NCBI GenBank assembly: GCA_013032095.1
Contig: WQBJ01000014.1
Span: forward strand, 1-64,000
Reading direction: 5' to 3'
DNA from: Ruegeria atlantica
GTDB lineage: Bacteria > Pseudomonadota > Alphaproteobacteria > Rhodobacterales > Rhodobacteraceae
DNA: 64,000 nt
Translations under genes and position numbers: made by a program
Shown here: positions 25,440-34,594 of the stretch, piece by piece
Layout of the letters: the number at the start of each line of letters is the position of its first letter
Numbering within the stretch: the first letter of the stretch is position 1
The notes under the pieces: model-generated
The model's database searches: none
The model's input: only the letters and a program-made list of their open reading frames with translations
What the model was told of the DNA's origin: nothing

Positions 25440-25470
25440 AAAAAAAACCGGCGCGATAGGCGCCGGTTTT
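25440..25470 (-). terminator. rho-independent terminator of tpa
   Basis: ACCGGCGC pairs with GCGCCGGT around GATAG. A run of ten A on the left gives a long T tract on the minus strand, and TTTT on the right also allows plus-strand use. It lies 21 bases past the tpa stop codon. Confidence 0.9.
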
Positions 25471-25490
25471 CACAGATTTGATGCAGTGCG

Positions 25491-26882
25491 TTAGCCGAAC
25501 ACGCGGCCCAGTGCACCATCGACTGCGTCGGTGATCTGGTCGATGTCATCCGCCGTTGCGATCAGCGCGGGCGAGAAGCACAGCGTGTTGTTGCGGCTGG
25601 GGATCGAGCGGTTGGTGGCACCGATGATCACGCCCTGCGCCATACAGTCGGCGACGACCGCCTGGACCTTTTTCTCGTCCATCGGCTCTTTGGTGGACCG
25701 GTCTGCAACCAGCTCAGCGCCCAGGAACAGGCCCTTGCCGCGCACGTCGCCGATGACCTTGTGCTTTTCCATCAGCGCCTGAAGGTTGTCGAACATACGA
25801 TCGCCCATGTCGGTGCAGTTCTGCAGCAGGTTCTCGTCCTGAATGATGCGCATGTTTTCAACCGCAGCCGCCGGACCGGCGGTGCAGCCGCCAAAGGTCG
25901 AGATGTCACGGAAGTAGCTCATCGGATCAGCTGCGTCGTCCTTGAACATGTCAAAGACTTCCTCGGTGGTTACCATGCAGGCAATCGCCGCATAGCCCGA
26001 AGCAACACCCTTGGCCATGGTCACGAAGTCCGGCTTGATGCCGTATTGCTGATAACCGAACCAGGTGCCGGTACGGCCGACGCCGCAGACCACCTCGTCG
26101 ATATGCAGCAGCACGTCGTACTTCTTGCAGATTTCCTGCACGCGCTGCCAATAGCCCTCGGGCGCTTCGATCACGCCACCGCCTGCGGTTACCGGCTCAA
26201 GGCAGAGCGCGCCAACGGTGTCGGGGCCCTCGCGCAGGATGACTTCTTCAATCTGATCCGCGGCCCAGACGCCAAAGTTCTCTTCGGGTGCTCCGTCCAA
26301 CTCGTGCTTGCGGTACTCCATGCAGTGCGGCACGCGCACGAAATCGGGCGCGAAGGGGCCATATTGCGCGGTGCGCTCGTCCTGACCGCCAGCCGACATG
26401 GTTGCCAGCGTCGAGCCGTGATAGTCGCGATCACGATACAGAATCTTGGTCTTTTTACCGCCATAGCGCTTGTGCGCGATCTGGCGGACCATCTTGAAGG
26501 CCTTCTCGTTCGCCTCAGAGCCCGAGTTGGTGTAGTAGACGCGGCTCATGCCCGGCATCTTGTCGATCAGCATCTCGGCAAAAACCGAACCGGGAATCGA
26601 ACCTGCGGTATTGGCGAAATAGCACAGCTTCATCAGCTGATCATAAACCGCCTTACAGATCGATTCGCGGCCATAGCCGACGTTGACGGTCCAGACACCA
26701 CCGGACACGGCGTCCAGATGTTCTTTGCCGTTCTGGTCCCAAACGCGCATGCCTTTGCCTTCGACAATGATGCGAGGGTCATTGGTTTCAAAGGGTTTAT
26801 GCTGGATCAGGTGGTGCCAGATATGGGCGCGGTCGGCCTCGACTACGCGGGAAAGATCGTTTTCGTTGAACGTGCCGTCCAT
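25491..26882 (-). CDS. tpa: taurine--pyruvate aminotransferase
   Basis: 463 residues, class III PLP aminotransferase. It transfers the amino group of taurine to pyruvate, giving sulfoacetaldehyde and L-alanine. PLP lysine Lys291 in TMAKGVASGYAAIACMVTTE, Asp262 in HIDEVVCGVGRTGTWFGYQ, and the tpa-like lines AHIWHHLIQHKPF, SGGVWTVNVGYGRESI, DISTFGGCTAGPAA and GVIIGATNRSIPSRNNTLCF closely follow the known Bilophila/Rhodobacter Tpa sequence. xsc and pta are not adjacent, unlike many tau operons. Regulation by a TauR-type protein is suggested by CTGG-type repeats upstream. Confidence 0.85.
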   Translation of the reverse strand: MDGTFNENDLSRVVEADRAHIWHHLIQHKPFETNDPRIIVEGKGMRVWDQNGKEHLDAVSGGVWTVNVGYGRESICKAVYDQLMKLCYFANTAGSIPGSVFAEMLIDKMPGMSRVYYTNSGSEANEKAFKMVRQIAHKRYGGKKTKILYRDRDYHGSTLATMSAGGQDERTAQYGPFAPDFVRVPHCMEYRKHELDGAPEENFGVWAADQIEEVILREGPDTVGALCLEPVTAGGGVIEAPEGYWQRVQEICKKYDVLLHIDEVVCGVGRTGTWFGYQQYGIKPDFVTMAKGVASGYAAIACMVTTEEVFDMFKDDAADPMSYFRDISTFGGCTAGPAAAVENMRIIQDENLLQNCTDMGDRMFDNLQALMEKHKVIGDVRGKGLFLGAELVADRSTKEPMDEKKVQAVVADCMAQGVIIGATNRSIPSRNNTLCFSPALIATADDIDQITDAVDGALGRVFG

Positions 26883-27104
26883 GACATGTCCTTTCAGTAA
26901 GATGCGGTGCGCGGAATGCGGGAACTGCCCCGATCCGACAGATGTTTTCGATGGCTCAGATCACCGCGAATGGCCTGCCGGAGATAGGGCCAGATTGCAT
27001 CATCCCGTATTACCAGTCCAGACCTGCGCCGTATAACTACGGGTTTGTCACGCGCCAATCTTTGTGCTCAATTCGCGCTGAACGCGGTTTGGGAGGATTA
27101 GCGG

Positions 27105-28733
27105 ATGGGAGCCACACAGATTTACGAGCATCATCTGGACAAATGCCGGGCAAATTACACACCCTTATCCCCGCTGAGCTTTATCGAACGTACAGCGCAA
27201 GTTTACCCGGATTACCCTTCGGTCGTGTATGGGGAGCGTCGGTATAGTTGGGCGGAAACCTACGCACGCTGTCGCCGTCTGGCGGGTGCTCTGACGGCTC
27301 GTGGGATCGGGAAGGGAGATACAGTTTCAATTGTCGCAGCCAATATCCCCGAGATGTATGAGGCGCATTTTGGTGTGCCAATGGCCGGGGCCGTTCTGAA
27401 CGCGATCAACACGCGGCTAGACGCACCGATCATCGCCTTCATCCTGAACCATGCGGAAGCCAAGGTGCTTCTGGTCGACCCCGAATTCTCGGGCGTGGTG
27501 AAAGAGGCACTGAAAGAGGTCGACCATGACCTTCTGGTGATAGACATCGAAGACGTCAGCTACGACGGCGGAGAAAAGCTGGGCAGCCTGACCTATGACG
27601 CGCTGCTGGCCGAGGGCGCCCCGGAATTCGCTTGGTCCCTACCTGACGACGAATGGGACGCGATCACTCTGAACTATACTTCCGGCACTACGGGCAACCC
27701 GAAGGGCGTGGTCTATCACCATCGTGGGGCGGCGCTGAACGCGCAATCGGACCTGTTGGATTGGGACATGCCCAAACACGCGGTCTATCTGTGGACGTTG
27801 CCGATGTTCCATTGCAACGGTTGGTGTTTTCCCTGGGCGATGGCGGCCAATGCGGGTGTCTCGGTCTGCTTGCGTGCGGTGCGGGCCGAGCCGATCTATG
27901 CCGCCTTCCGGGATGAGAAGGTCACTCATTTCTGCGGCGCGCCGATTGTGTTGAACATGCTGGCCCACGCGCCTGACGAGCTGAAGGATTTCGACCATCA
28001 GATCAAGGTGATGACCGCAGGTGCCCCGCCGCCCGCCGCAGTGATTGAGGCGATGGAGGCGATGGGTGTCGAGGTGACCCATGTCTATGGCCTGACCGAG
28101 ACTTATGGCCCGTCGGTGGTTTGCGCCTGGAAAGACGAATGGAATGCCAAAGGAGCAAAGGAGCGCGCCGCGCTGAAGGTCCGCCAAGGGGTGCGCTATT
28201 CGGCCCTTTCCGGCCTGATGGTGGCCGACCCTGAAACGTTGGAACCTGTCCCCGCAGACGGCGTAACCATGGGCGAGATCTTCATGCAGGGCAACGTGGT
28301 GATGAAAGGTTACCTCAAGAACCCGGACGCGACGGACAAGGCCTTTGCAGGCGGCTGGTTTGCCTCGGGCGATCTGGGAGTGATGTATCCCGATGGCTAT
28401 ATCGCGCTCAAGGATCGGTCCAAGGACATCATCATCTCGGGTGGTGAGAATATCTCGTCGGTTGAGGTTGAAGGTATCCTGTACAAACACCCTGCCGTGA
28501 TGGAGGCAGCGGTCGTGGCGCGACCGGATGAAAAATGGGGTGAAACACCCTGTGCTTTCGTTGAACTGAAGCCCGATGCCACCGCGACAGAGGCGGACTT
28601 GATCGCCTTCTGCCGTGATAACATGGCCCATTTCAAGGCGCCCAAGACGGTTGTGTTCGGTACTCTGCCCAAGACTTCAACCGGCAAGGTTCAGAAATTC
28701 GTACTGCGGGAGCAGGCTCGGGCGCTGACTTAA
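27105..28733 (+). CDS. acyl-CoA ligase, DmdB-like
   Basis: 542 residues of the ANL superfamily (GGAGGATTAGCGG upstream of the ATG). ATP-binding loop YTSGTTGNPKGVVYHH (about 189-204), YGLTETYGPSVVCAW, hinge SGDLGVMYPDGYIALKDRSK and catalytic lysine in KTSTGKVQKF near the end. This branch (with the YHHRGAALNAQSDLLDWDMP and LPMFHCNGWC blocks) includes methylmercaptopropionate-CoA ligase DmdB and medium-chain acyl-CoA ligases. Roseobacters carry several copies, so the true substrate is open. Its last 4 bases overlap the end of the convergent dioxygenase-like gene. Confidence 0.82.
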   Translation: MGATQIYEHHLDKCRANYTPLSPLSFIERTAQVYPDYPSVVYGERRYSWAETYARCRRLAGALTARGIGKGDTVSIVAANIPEMYEAHFGVPMAGAVLNAINTRLDAPIIAFILNHAEAKVLLVDPEFSGVVKEALKEVDHDLLVIDIEDVSYDGGEKLGSLTYDALLAEGAPEFAWSLPDDEWDAITLNYTSGTTGNPKGVVYHHRGAALNAQSDLLDWDMPKHAVYLWTLPMFHCNGWCFPWAMAANAGVSVCLRAVRAEPIYAAFRDEKVTHFCGAPIVLNMLAHAPDELKDFDHQIKVMTAGAPPPAAVIEAMEAMGVEVTHVYGLTETYGPSVVCAWKDEWNAKGAKERAALKVRQGVRYSALSGLMVADPETLEPVPADGVTMGEIFMQGNVVMKGYLKNPDATDKAFAGGWFASGDLGVMYPDGYIALKDRSKDIIISGGENISSVEVEGILYKHPAVMEAAVVARPDEKWGETPCAFVELKPDATATEADLIAFCRDNMAHFKAPKTVVFGTLPKTSTGKVQKFVLREQARALT

Positions 28734-29071
28734 GCGCCCGCCTTTTCGAACATAGCCAGGTTCAGGTCCAGCATCTCGCCCATCCAGACGGCGCGGTCCC
28801 GGTGATCCTCCAGGTGCTGGCCGGTTTCAGGGTGAGTAAAGATTGTCAGCCCCTGCCGGTTCAGCATCAGCCATGGGATAACCTGATCGAAGGCGTCGGC
28901 TGCAAAACCCAGCTGGCAGCTCCAGCGTGGGTGCGGGCCAACGGGGCGGGTGTGCATGCGACCCATCTCAACAGGGAACAGGCGCGCGGCTTCTTCGCAA
29001 ACCTGCCGCGCTGTGTCTTGGGTGTCTGAGTCGTAATAGACATGGGCGTGATAACCGACGATTTCTGGCAT
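28730..29071 (-). CDS. DOPA 4,5-dioxygenase family protein
   Basis: 113 residues from MPEIVGYHAHVYYDSDTQDT (TGAGGAATGAGG upstream). Family features are the HAHVYY start, HTRPVGPHPRWSCQLGF, and NRQGLTIFTHPETG...DH, with conserved histidines likely to bind iron. The fold is small and ring-cleaving in characterised relatives, which open catecholic substrates such as DOPA. As the last gene of a string that includes an FAD hydroxylase and homogentisate genes, a role in aromatic breakdown is likely. Confidence 0.8.
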   Translation of the reverse strand: MPEIVGYHAHVYYDSDTQDTARQVCEEAARLFPVEMGRMHTRPVGPHPRWSCQLGFAADAFDQVIPWLMLNRQGLTIFTHPETGQHLEDHRDRAVWMGEMLDLNLAMFEKAGA

Positions 29072-29170
29072 GGCGACCTCATTCCTCAAATGTAGACAGC
29101 CTAAGTCGAACCGACAGTCATTCCCACCTGCGCCCATACACAAACTCTGTGCACGGGCTCAGAACCATGT

Positions 29171-29368
29171 TCAGCCTGGTTTTTTGGCTGCCGTCTTCAC
29201 GGCCTGCGCCAGTACGTCAGCATCTCCGATATGGTTGGCAAGCACTAGTATCAGCCGCGCGTTTAGCGCATCGCTGTCGGTTTTACTTAACCCATCATGG
29301 GCGGCCAGCAGACCGGCATAGAAATCATCGGCATTGTCTAGATTTGGGGTGAGGATCAGATCAGCCAT
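29171..29368 (-). CDS. DUF2783 family protein
   Basis: 65 residues, MADLILTPNLDNADDFYAGL, then LLAAHDGLSKTDSDALNARL and ILVLANHIGDADVLAQAV. This is DUF2783, a small helical family of unknown function that regularly sits directly downstream of an FAD-dependent aromatic hydroxylase, as here (5-base gap to 29374). It may be an accessory subunit of that enzyme, which is inference from linkage. Confidence 0.85.
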   Translation of the reverse strand: MADLILTPNLDNADDFYAGLLAAHDGLSKTDSDALNARLILVLANHIGDADVLAQAVKTAAKKPG

Positions 29369-29373
29369 TTTGC

Positions 29374-30984
29374 TTACTCCTTACCTGTGGCCCGGCGGAT
29401 CGCCTGCCGGAATGCGTTTTCTTCGAATGTATCGCGCCGCGCGGCGACGTGCTGATCCGGGCGTACTAGATAGACCGCGCTGGTCGCATCTCCCAGATAC
29501 CGCCGCTTAAGTTCCAGAGTCAGGTCATCCTTGACCGACAGCGCCAGTCGTGTGGCTTCGACCCCGTCTTCTTCGATGCGCTCGGGGGCGTCGGCGTCTA
29601 TGGTCAGCAGGGTGAACTTGCCCGCAAGTTTCGGAAGCAGGAACTCATCGCCCAGTGGCGCATCAGGGCAAGCCGAGCCGGGGCGCGTGATGCCCGGACC
29701 GTCCAGTGCATCCGCCGAGCTCAGAGAAGAGCCCTCATAGGTGCAAGGCGTGCTCAGCCGCCCGGAATTGACCAGAGGTCGCGCGAATTCATGCTCTTCG
29801 CTGAGGTCCAGAACAGCGTCCCGCAGCAGGCGAGACATTTCGGACTTCGGCGTGATGAAATCGGTTGAGCGGCTGGAGTTGGTGATATTCTCATCCGCTG
29901 CCTGCGTTCTCTCACGGCTGTAGCTGTCCAACAGAAGTTCGGGCGCCTTGCCGTCGATCACCAGTTTCAGCTTCCAGCACAGGTTGTCGGCGTCCTGCAT
30001 GCCCGAGTTGGCACCTCGCGCCCCGAACGGGCTGACCTGATGCGCACTATCACCGGCAAACAGCACACGGCCATAGCGGAACCGCTCCATACGGCGGCAC
30101 TGGAAGGTATAGATCGAGACCCACTCCAGATCGAATGCCACATCCTCACCCAGCATCGCCTTGAGGCGCGGGATGACATTTTCTGGGCGCTGCTCGCGCT
30201 CTTTGTCGATATCCCAGCCCAGCTGTAGATCAATACGCCAGACATTGTCGGGTTGCTTGTGCAACAGCGCCGATTGTCCGCGATTGAAGGGGGGATCAAA
30301 CCAGAACCAGCGTTCCGAGGGGAAGTCGGCCTCCATCACCACATCCGCGATCAGGAAGTTATCCTCGAATACGCGGCCTTCAAATTCCAGCCCCAGCATC
30401 CGTCGGGTAGGAGAACCGGCCCCGTCGCAGGCGATCAGCCACTCGGTCTCGACATTGTAAGGGCCTTCGGGGGTTTCGACCTCCAGCGTGACATGGGTGT
30501 CATGGGTGCCGATGGCTTCGACCTTGTTGCGACCGCGGATTTCGATGGGCGCTCCGTTGGCCTGCAATTCCCGGACGCGGTCGACCAGAGCGTTTTCAAA
30601 GTAGTATTGCTGCAGGTTGATAAAGGCGGGGTTTGCATAGCCCGTGTCGGGCTGCAGGTTGAACTCATAGACCTGCCGGTCGTCGAAAAAGACCTTGCCC
30701 GTATCCCATTGCACGCCTTTTTCCACCATTGGACGACCTGCGCCAAGACGGTCGGCAATATCAAGTGTGCGCTGCGAAAAGCAGATAGCCCGGCTTCCGA
30801 AGCTGACCTTGTCATTGTCGTCCAGCACCACGACTTCGACCCCTTGCTGAGCAAGATCAATCGCTGCAGCCAGCCCGATGGGACCTGCGCCGATCACGAT
30901 AGCCTGATGTCGAGCGGGGCTGGCCGCATCCTGATCCGGGCTGCGCTGATACGCATAGAGCGGTACTTCGAAAATCTTGTTCAT
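29374..30984 (-). CDS. FAD-dependent aromatic hydroxylase (MhpA-like)
   Basis: 536 residues from MNKIFEVPLYAYQRSPDQDA (GGGGGAG upstream; longer frame to 31041 is unlikely). Group A flavoprotein monooxygenase: GxGxxG in AIVIGAGPIGLAAAIDLAQQ (about 28-47), DG motif LIACDGAGSPTRRMLGLEFE, and GD motif VLFAGDSAHQVSPFGARGAN. A thioredoxin-like C-terminal tail follows (LLTIDADAPERIEEDGVEAT). It probably hydroxylates a phenolic acid with NAD(P)H and O2. Lying in a homogentisate operon, a hydroxyphenylacetate-type substrate feeding hmgA is a reasonable guess, not shown by sequence. Confidence 0.82.
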   Translation of the reverse strand: MNKIFEVPLYAYQRSPDQDAASPARHQAIVIGAGPIGLAAAIDLAQQGVEVVVLDDNDKVSFGSRAICFSQRTLDIADRLGAGRPMVEKGVQWDTGKVFFDDRQVYEFNLQPDTGYANPAFINLQQYYFENALVDRVRELQANGAPIEIRGRNKVEAIGTHDTHVTLEVETPEGPYNVETEWLIACDGAGSPTRRMLGLEFEGRVFEDNFLIADVVMEADFPSERWFWFDPPFNRGQSALLHKQPDNVWRIDLQLGWDIDKEREQRPENVIPRLKAMLGEDVAFDLEWVSIYTFQCRRMERFRYGRVLFAGDSAHQVSPFGARGANSGMQDADNLCWKLKLVIDGKAPELLLDSYSRERTQAADENITNSSRSTDFITPKSEMSRLLRDAVLDLSEEHEFARPLVNSGRLSTPCTYEGSSLSSADALDGPGITRPGSACPDAPLGDEFLLPKLAGKFTLLTIDADAPERIEEDGVEATRLALSVKDDLTLELKRRYLGDATSAVYLVRPDQHVAARRDTFEENAFRQAIRRATGKE

Positions 30985-31271
30985 GGGCTCTCCCCCAATG
31001 TTTTGGCGCTGATGACACGCAAGATTTCGTTCTCCGGGCACGTCTGGCCGAAGGCTTGAGACAATGGTTTCACTGAAAAAACCGCCGTAAAACGATCTGG
31101 ATCAAATGCGACGGAATGTCCCTTACCTTGCAGTTCCGCCCGCACCGCAAGATTTCGTGGTCGGCGATTTTCGGGTCGTGTTGAGCCGTATAAGCTTAAA
31201 GGCTCTCGCCATTCTCTGCGAATGAAACCGTGTTTTTCGGCCGGTCCGATGCCTTGGTCACGCTTTCCTCC

Positions 31272-32528
31272 TTACCGTTTGTAGGGCTTCGGGAGGGCGG
31301 GAAGGACGGTACCCGAGCAGTCGCCGAACCCGATGATGTAGCCCTTACCTTTGGCCGAACCGGTCAGAGTCAGTGTGTCGCCATCTTCGATAAAACTGCG
31401 CGTTTCACCGCTGTCCAGTGTCAGCGGTTCCTTTCCGCCCCAACTCAGTTCCAGCAGCGATCCACGTTCAGGTTTTGTGGGGCCAGAGATAGTGCCAGAG
31501 CCCAGCAAGTCGCCGGTATTCATCGGGCAGCCAGAGGTCGTGTGATGTGCCAGTTGTTGCGCCGCCGAGAAATACATCTGGTTGTAGTTCGTCCGGGCTA
31601 TGGTTGTTGCGGCCTTGCCTTCGGGCGCCATCGTGACCTGCAGATCAATGTCATACAGCATCGGACCAACGTCCTTGAGGTGATCTAGCAGTTCGACATC
31701 ACGTTCGGGAGTGTTACAGCGGAACGGCTCCAGCGCTGCCTTGGGGACGATCCACGGGCTGATCGAGGTGGCCGTGGCCTTGGCCTGAAACGGACCGAGG
31801 GGTTGGTATTCCCAGGCTTGAATGTCGCGCGCCGACCAGTCGTTTAGCAGGACATAACCAAAGATCATGTCGTCTGCCTCTTGTACCGAGACCGGCCCGT
31901 CTGAAGGGATGCCGACGATCGCGCCCATCTCAAGCTCGATATCGAATCGTTGCGACGGGGCGAAGCGAGGCAGGGAATCGTTTGGTCCTTTCAGTTGACC
32001 CCAGGGCCGGCGAATTTCCGTACCCGAGACGACAACTGAAGAGGCGCGACCGTTGTAACCTATTGGGATATGCAGCCAGTTCGGCGGCAGTGCGTTTTCC
32101 GGACCGCGAAACATGGTGCCGACATTCTGGGCGTGATGACGGCCGGCATAGAAATCGGTGTATTCGCTGACGGCAAACGGCATGTGCATTTCAGCCTCTG
32201 CCTGCGCGACAAGCAGGGGTTCGATCTTTTCTTGCTCCTCGGACCCGGCGGCCAGCAAACCTGTCAACCGGTTCCGCAACGCAGCCCAAACAGCGGGGCC
32301 CTGCTCCATCAGCGGGTTCCAGAAGGGCAGGTCAAATAGCGGCTCTTCAATCAGGTCGATGAAGCCCTTGGCCTCGGCGGCGGTGACATCCAAGATCATA
32401 TCGCCGATCGCCACGCCGCAGCGCGGGTGGCTGCCTTCGGTTGAAAACACGCCATAAGGCAGATTGTTCAGCGGAAACGGGTGGGTGGCGTCATTGGCCG
32501 AAGCCACCCAGGATTTCATCAACGGCAT
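31272..32528 (-). CDS. fahA: fumarylacetoacetase
   Basis: 418 residues. Hydrolyses fumarylacetoacetate to fumarate and acetoacetate, the last step of tyrosine/homogentisate breakdown. N-terminal SH3-like part contains YGVFSTEGSHPRCGVAIGDM, and the catalytic domain shows DFYAGRHHAQNVGTMFRGPE, RFDIELEMGAIVG (metal-binding Glu), YVLLNDWSARDIQAWEYQPL and HHTTSGCPMNTGDLLGSGTI. Length matches eukaryote-type FAH. Between hmgA/lysE upstream and the FAD hydroxylase downstream on the same strand. No maleylacetoacetate isomerase gene is in this window. Confidence 0.95.
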   Translation of the reverse strand: MPLMKSWVASANDATHPFPLNNLPYGVFSTEGSHPRCGVAIGDMILDVTAAEAKGFIDLIEEPLFDLPFWNPLMEQGPAVWAALRNRLTGLLAAGSEEQEKIEPLLVAQAEAEMHMPFAVSEYTDFYAGRHHAQNVGTMFRGPENALPPNWLHIPIGYNGRASSVVVSGTEIRRPWGQLKGPNDSLPRFAPSQRFDIELEMGAIVGIPSDGPVSVQEADDMIFGYVLLNDWSARDIQAWEYQPLGPFQAKATATSISPWIVPKAALEPFRCNTPERDVELLDHLKDVGPMLYDIDLQVTMAPEGKAATTIARTNYNQMYFSAAQQLAHHTTSGCPMNTGDLLGSGTISGPTKPERGSLLELSWGGKEPLTLDSGETRSFIEDGDTLTLTGSAKGKGYIIGFGDCSGTVLPALPKPYKR

Positions 32529-32550
32529 CTGTGATCCTTGTGTATCTGAT

Positions 32551-33174
32551 CTATTGTGCGTCGCGCAGGGATTTCAGACCCAATAGCAGCGCGGCCAAAA
32601 TCATGAAACCACCGCCAGCGCGATCCAACCACAACCGTGCCGTACCTTTGAGGCGCGTCGCCAACCAACTGGCGCTGCCGCCATAGGCTGTCAGGAACAA
32701 ACCGTCGAGGGTCAGGTAGGTGGCCGAGAGAATTGCGAATTGCGGCCAGAACGGCAGCGCTCCGTCAATGAACAGCGGGAAGAGGGCGGCAAAGAACACC
32801 ACTGCCTTGGGGTTTGCGGCTGAGGTGATAAATCCCTGCATCCAGAGTGCCTTGCGGCTGGCGCGGGGTGCGGCTTCTGTTGTCTTACGTTCGGCCTTTG
32901 TGATCATTTTCACACCAAGAAACAGCAGATATGCCACGCCCAGCCACTTGATCACAGCCAACGCCGTGCCCGAGGCCGCGATGATTGCCGCCAGACCGAG
33001 ACCGGCGGCCAGCATCTGCAACAGGTTCGCGGTCAAATCCCCGGCTGCAGTGAACAGCCCGCGTTTCAAGCCGTTCGTTGCCGAGTTGGACAGCATCAGC
33101 AATTGGCTGGGGCCAGGCGTGCTCATCAGCAGCAGGACCGTGGCGACATAGGTAATCCAGATGTCAAAGCTCAT
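32551..33174 (-). CDS. LysE/RhtB family exporter
   Basis: 207 residues from MSFDIWITYVATVLLLMSTP (GTGAGGTCGCA upstream). Six membrane segments, with the signature MSTPGPSQLLMLSNSATNGL and the mid-protein FITSAANPKAVVFFAALFPL. It probably exports an amino acid or aromatic acid. Set between hmgA and fahA with an 8-base gap to hmgA, it is surely co-transcribed, so tyrosine, phenylalanine or a pathway intermediate are candidate substrates. Confidence 0.9.
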   Translation of the reverse strand: MSFDIWITYVATVLLLMSTPGPSQLLMLSNSATNGLKRGLFTAAGDLTANLLQMLAAGLGLAAIIAASGTALAVIKWLGVAYLLFLGVKMITKAERKTTEAAPRASRKALWMQGFITSAANPKAVVFFAALFPLFIDGALPFWPQFAILSATYLTLDGLFLTAYGGSASWLATRLKGTARLWLDRAGGGFMILAALLLGLKSLRDAQ

Positions 33175-33181
33175 TGCGACC

Positions 33182-34537
33182 TCACTTTTTGCCGGGCGTT
33201 CCGTCAAACTTTTTCTCAAGCGAGGTCCAGCAGTCAATGTAATCGTCCTGCAAGGGGGCCTCATTGGCCGCAAAAGACGTCAGATGCTGCGGAAAGCGGG
33301 TTTCGAACATGAAGGACATGGTGTTGTCCAGCTTGTCCGGGCCAAGATTGGCATTCGAGGCTTTGTCGAAGGCCTCGCGGTCCGGCCCGTGGGGCAGCAT
33401 CATGTTATGCAGGCTCATGCCGCCGGGAACGAAGCCCTGCGGTTTGGCGTCGTACTGGCCGTAAATGTTGCCCATCAGCTCGGACATGATGTTCTTGTGA
33501 TACCAAGGCGGGCGGAACGTATCCTCGGCCACCATCCAGCGTTCGCGGAACAGGACAAAGTCAATATTGGCGGTGCCCGGTTGTCCCGAAGGCGCGGTCA
33601 GCACGGTAAAGATCGACGGATCAGGATGGTCGAACAGGATCGCGCCGACCGGGCAATAGGTGCGCAAGTCGTATTTGTAGGGCGCGTAATTGCCGTGCCA
33701 CGCGACCACGTCCAGCGGGCTTTGATTGATCTTGGTCGTATGGAACTGTCCGCACCATTTGATGGTGACGGTCGAGGGCACCTCGCGGTCCTCAAACGCC
33801 GCCACTGGCGCTTTGAAGTCGCGCGGGTTGGCCATGCAGTTGGCGCCAATCGGGCCGCGGCCCGGCAGTTCGAATTTCTGACCGTAGTTCTCGCACACGA
33901 ATCCACGTGCGGGGCCTTCCAGAACTTCGACACGGTACACCAGACCGCGTGGGATGATGGCTATCTCTTTGGGCTCCAAATCAATGATTCCCAGTTCAGT
34001 CGCAAAGCGCAGACGGCCTTCCTGCGGCACCACCAACAACTCAGAATCGGCTGAGAAGAAGTAATCATCAACCATGGATTCAGTGACCAGATAGATATGG
34101 CTGGCCATGCCCACCTGCGTGTTCACATCACCCGCCGTGGTCATCGTCCGCATGCCGGTCAACCAGGTCAGGCCATCATCTGAATGCGGCACCGCATCCC
34201 AGCGGTACTGGCCTAGGCTGATCACGTCCGGATCAACGCATGGTGCAGATTTCCAATAGGGCAGGTCGATTTTTTCGTAACGATGCGAATGCTTTACCGA
34301 AGGGCGGATGCGATAACACCACGTCCGTTCCGGCGGGTTCGCGGTAAAGGCTGTGCCACTGAGTTGCTCGCCATACAGGCCGTAATTGCACCGTTGAGGA
34401 CTGTTCATCCCCTGTGGCAGCGCGTCGGGCAGCGCTTCGGTTTCAAAGTCGTTTCCAAATCCGGGCATATAGCCCGAATGGGTGCCAACAGGCGTGCTGG
34501 CCTGTGTCAGACTGTGCGTATCCGTCGGACGATTCAT
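33182..34537 (-). CDS. hmgA: homogentisate 1,2-dioxygenase
   Basis: 451 residues. Opens the ring of homogentisate to maleylacetoacetate with O2. Family lines are [56 protein letters not shown] and, near the iron site, [20 protein letters not shown] followed by [20 protein letters not shown]; the conserved His/Glu/His iron ligands fall in this last region. First gene of the catabolic operon, divergent from a MarR regulator 57 bases away. Confidence 0.97.
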   Translation of the reverse strand: MNRPTDTHSLTQASTPVGTHSGYMPGFGNDFETEALPDALPQGMNSPQRCNYGLYGEQLSGTAFTANPPERTWCYRIRPSVKHSHRYEKIDLPYWKSAPCVDPDVISLGQYRWDAVPHSDDGLTWLTGMRTMTTAGDVNTQVGMASHIYLVTESMVDDYFFSADSELLVVPQEGRLRFATELGIIDLEPKEIAIIPRGLVYRVEVLEGPARGFVCENYGQKFELPGRGPIGANCMANPRDFKAPVAAFEDREVPSTVTIKWCGQFHTTKINQSPLDVVAWHGNYAPYKYDLRTYCPVGAILFDHPDPSIFTVLTAPSGQPGTANIDFVLFRERWMVAEDTFRPPWYHKNIMSELMGNIYGQYDAKPQGFVPGGMSLHNMMLPHGPDREAFDKASNANLGPDKLDNTMSFMFETRFPQHLTSFAANEAPLQDDYIDCWTSLEKKFDGTPGKK

Positions 34538-34570
34538 CGCGTTTCCCTCCGTTTGCTGGTTGCCGGATAA

Positions 34571-34588
34571 TAGTTGATTTTGTAACTA
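34571..34588. promoter_or_regulatory. candidate MarR operator
   Basis: TAGTT (34571-34575) and AACTA (34584-34588) form an inverted repeat within an AT-rich core of the 57-base gap between hmgA and the MarR gene. It overlaps the likely promoters and leaders of both, suiting repression of both by the MarR protein. Confidence 0.45.
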
Positions 34589-34594
34589 ACAAGC

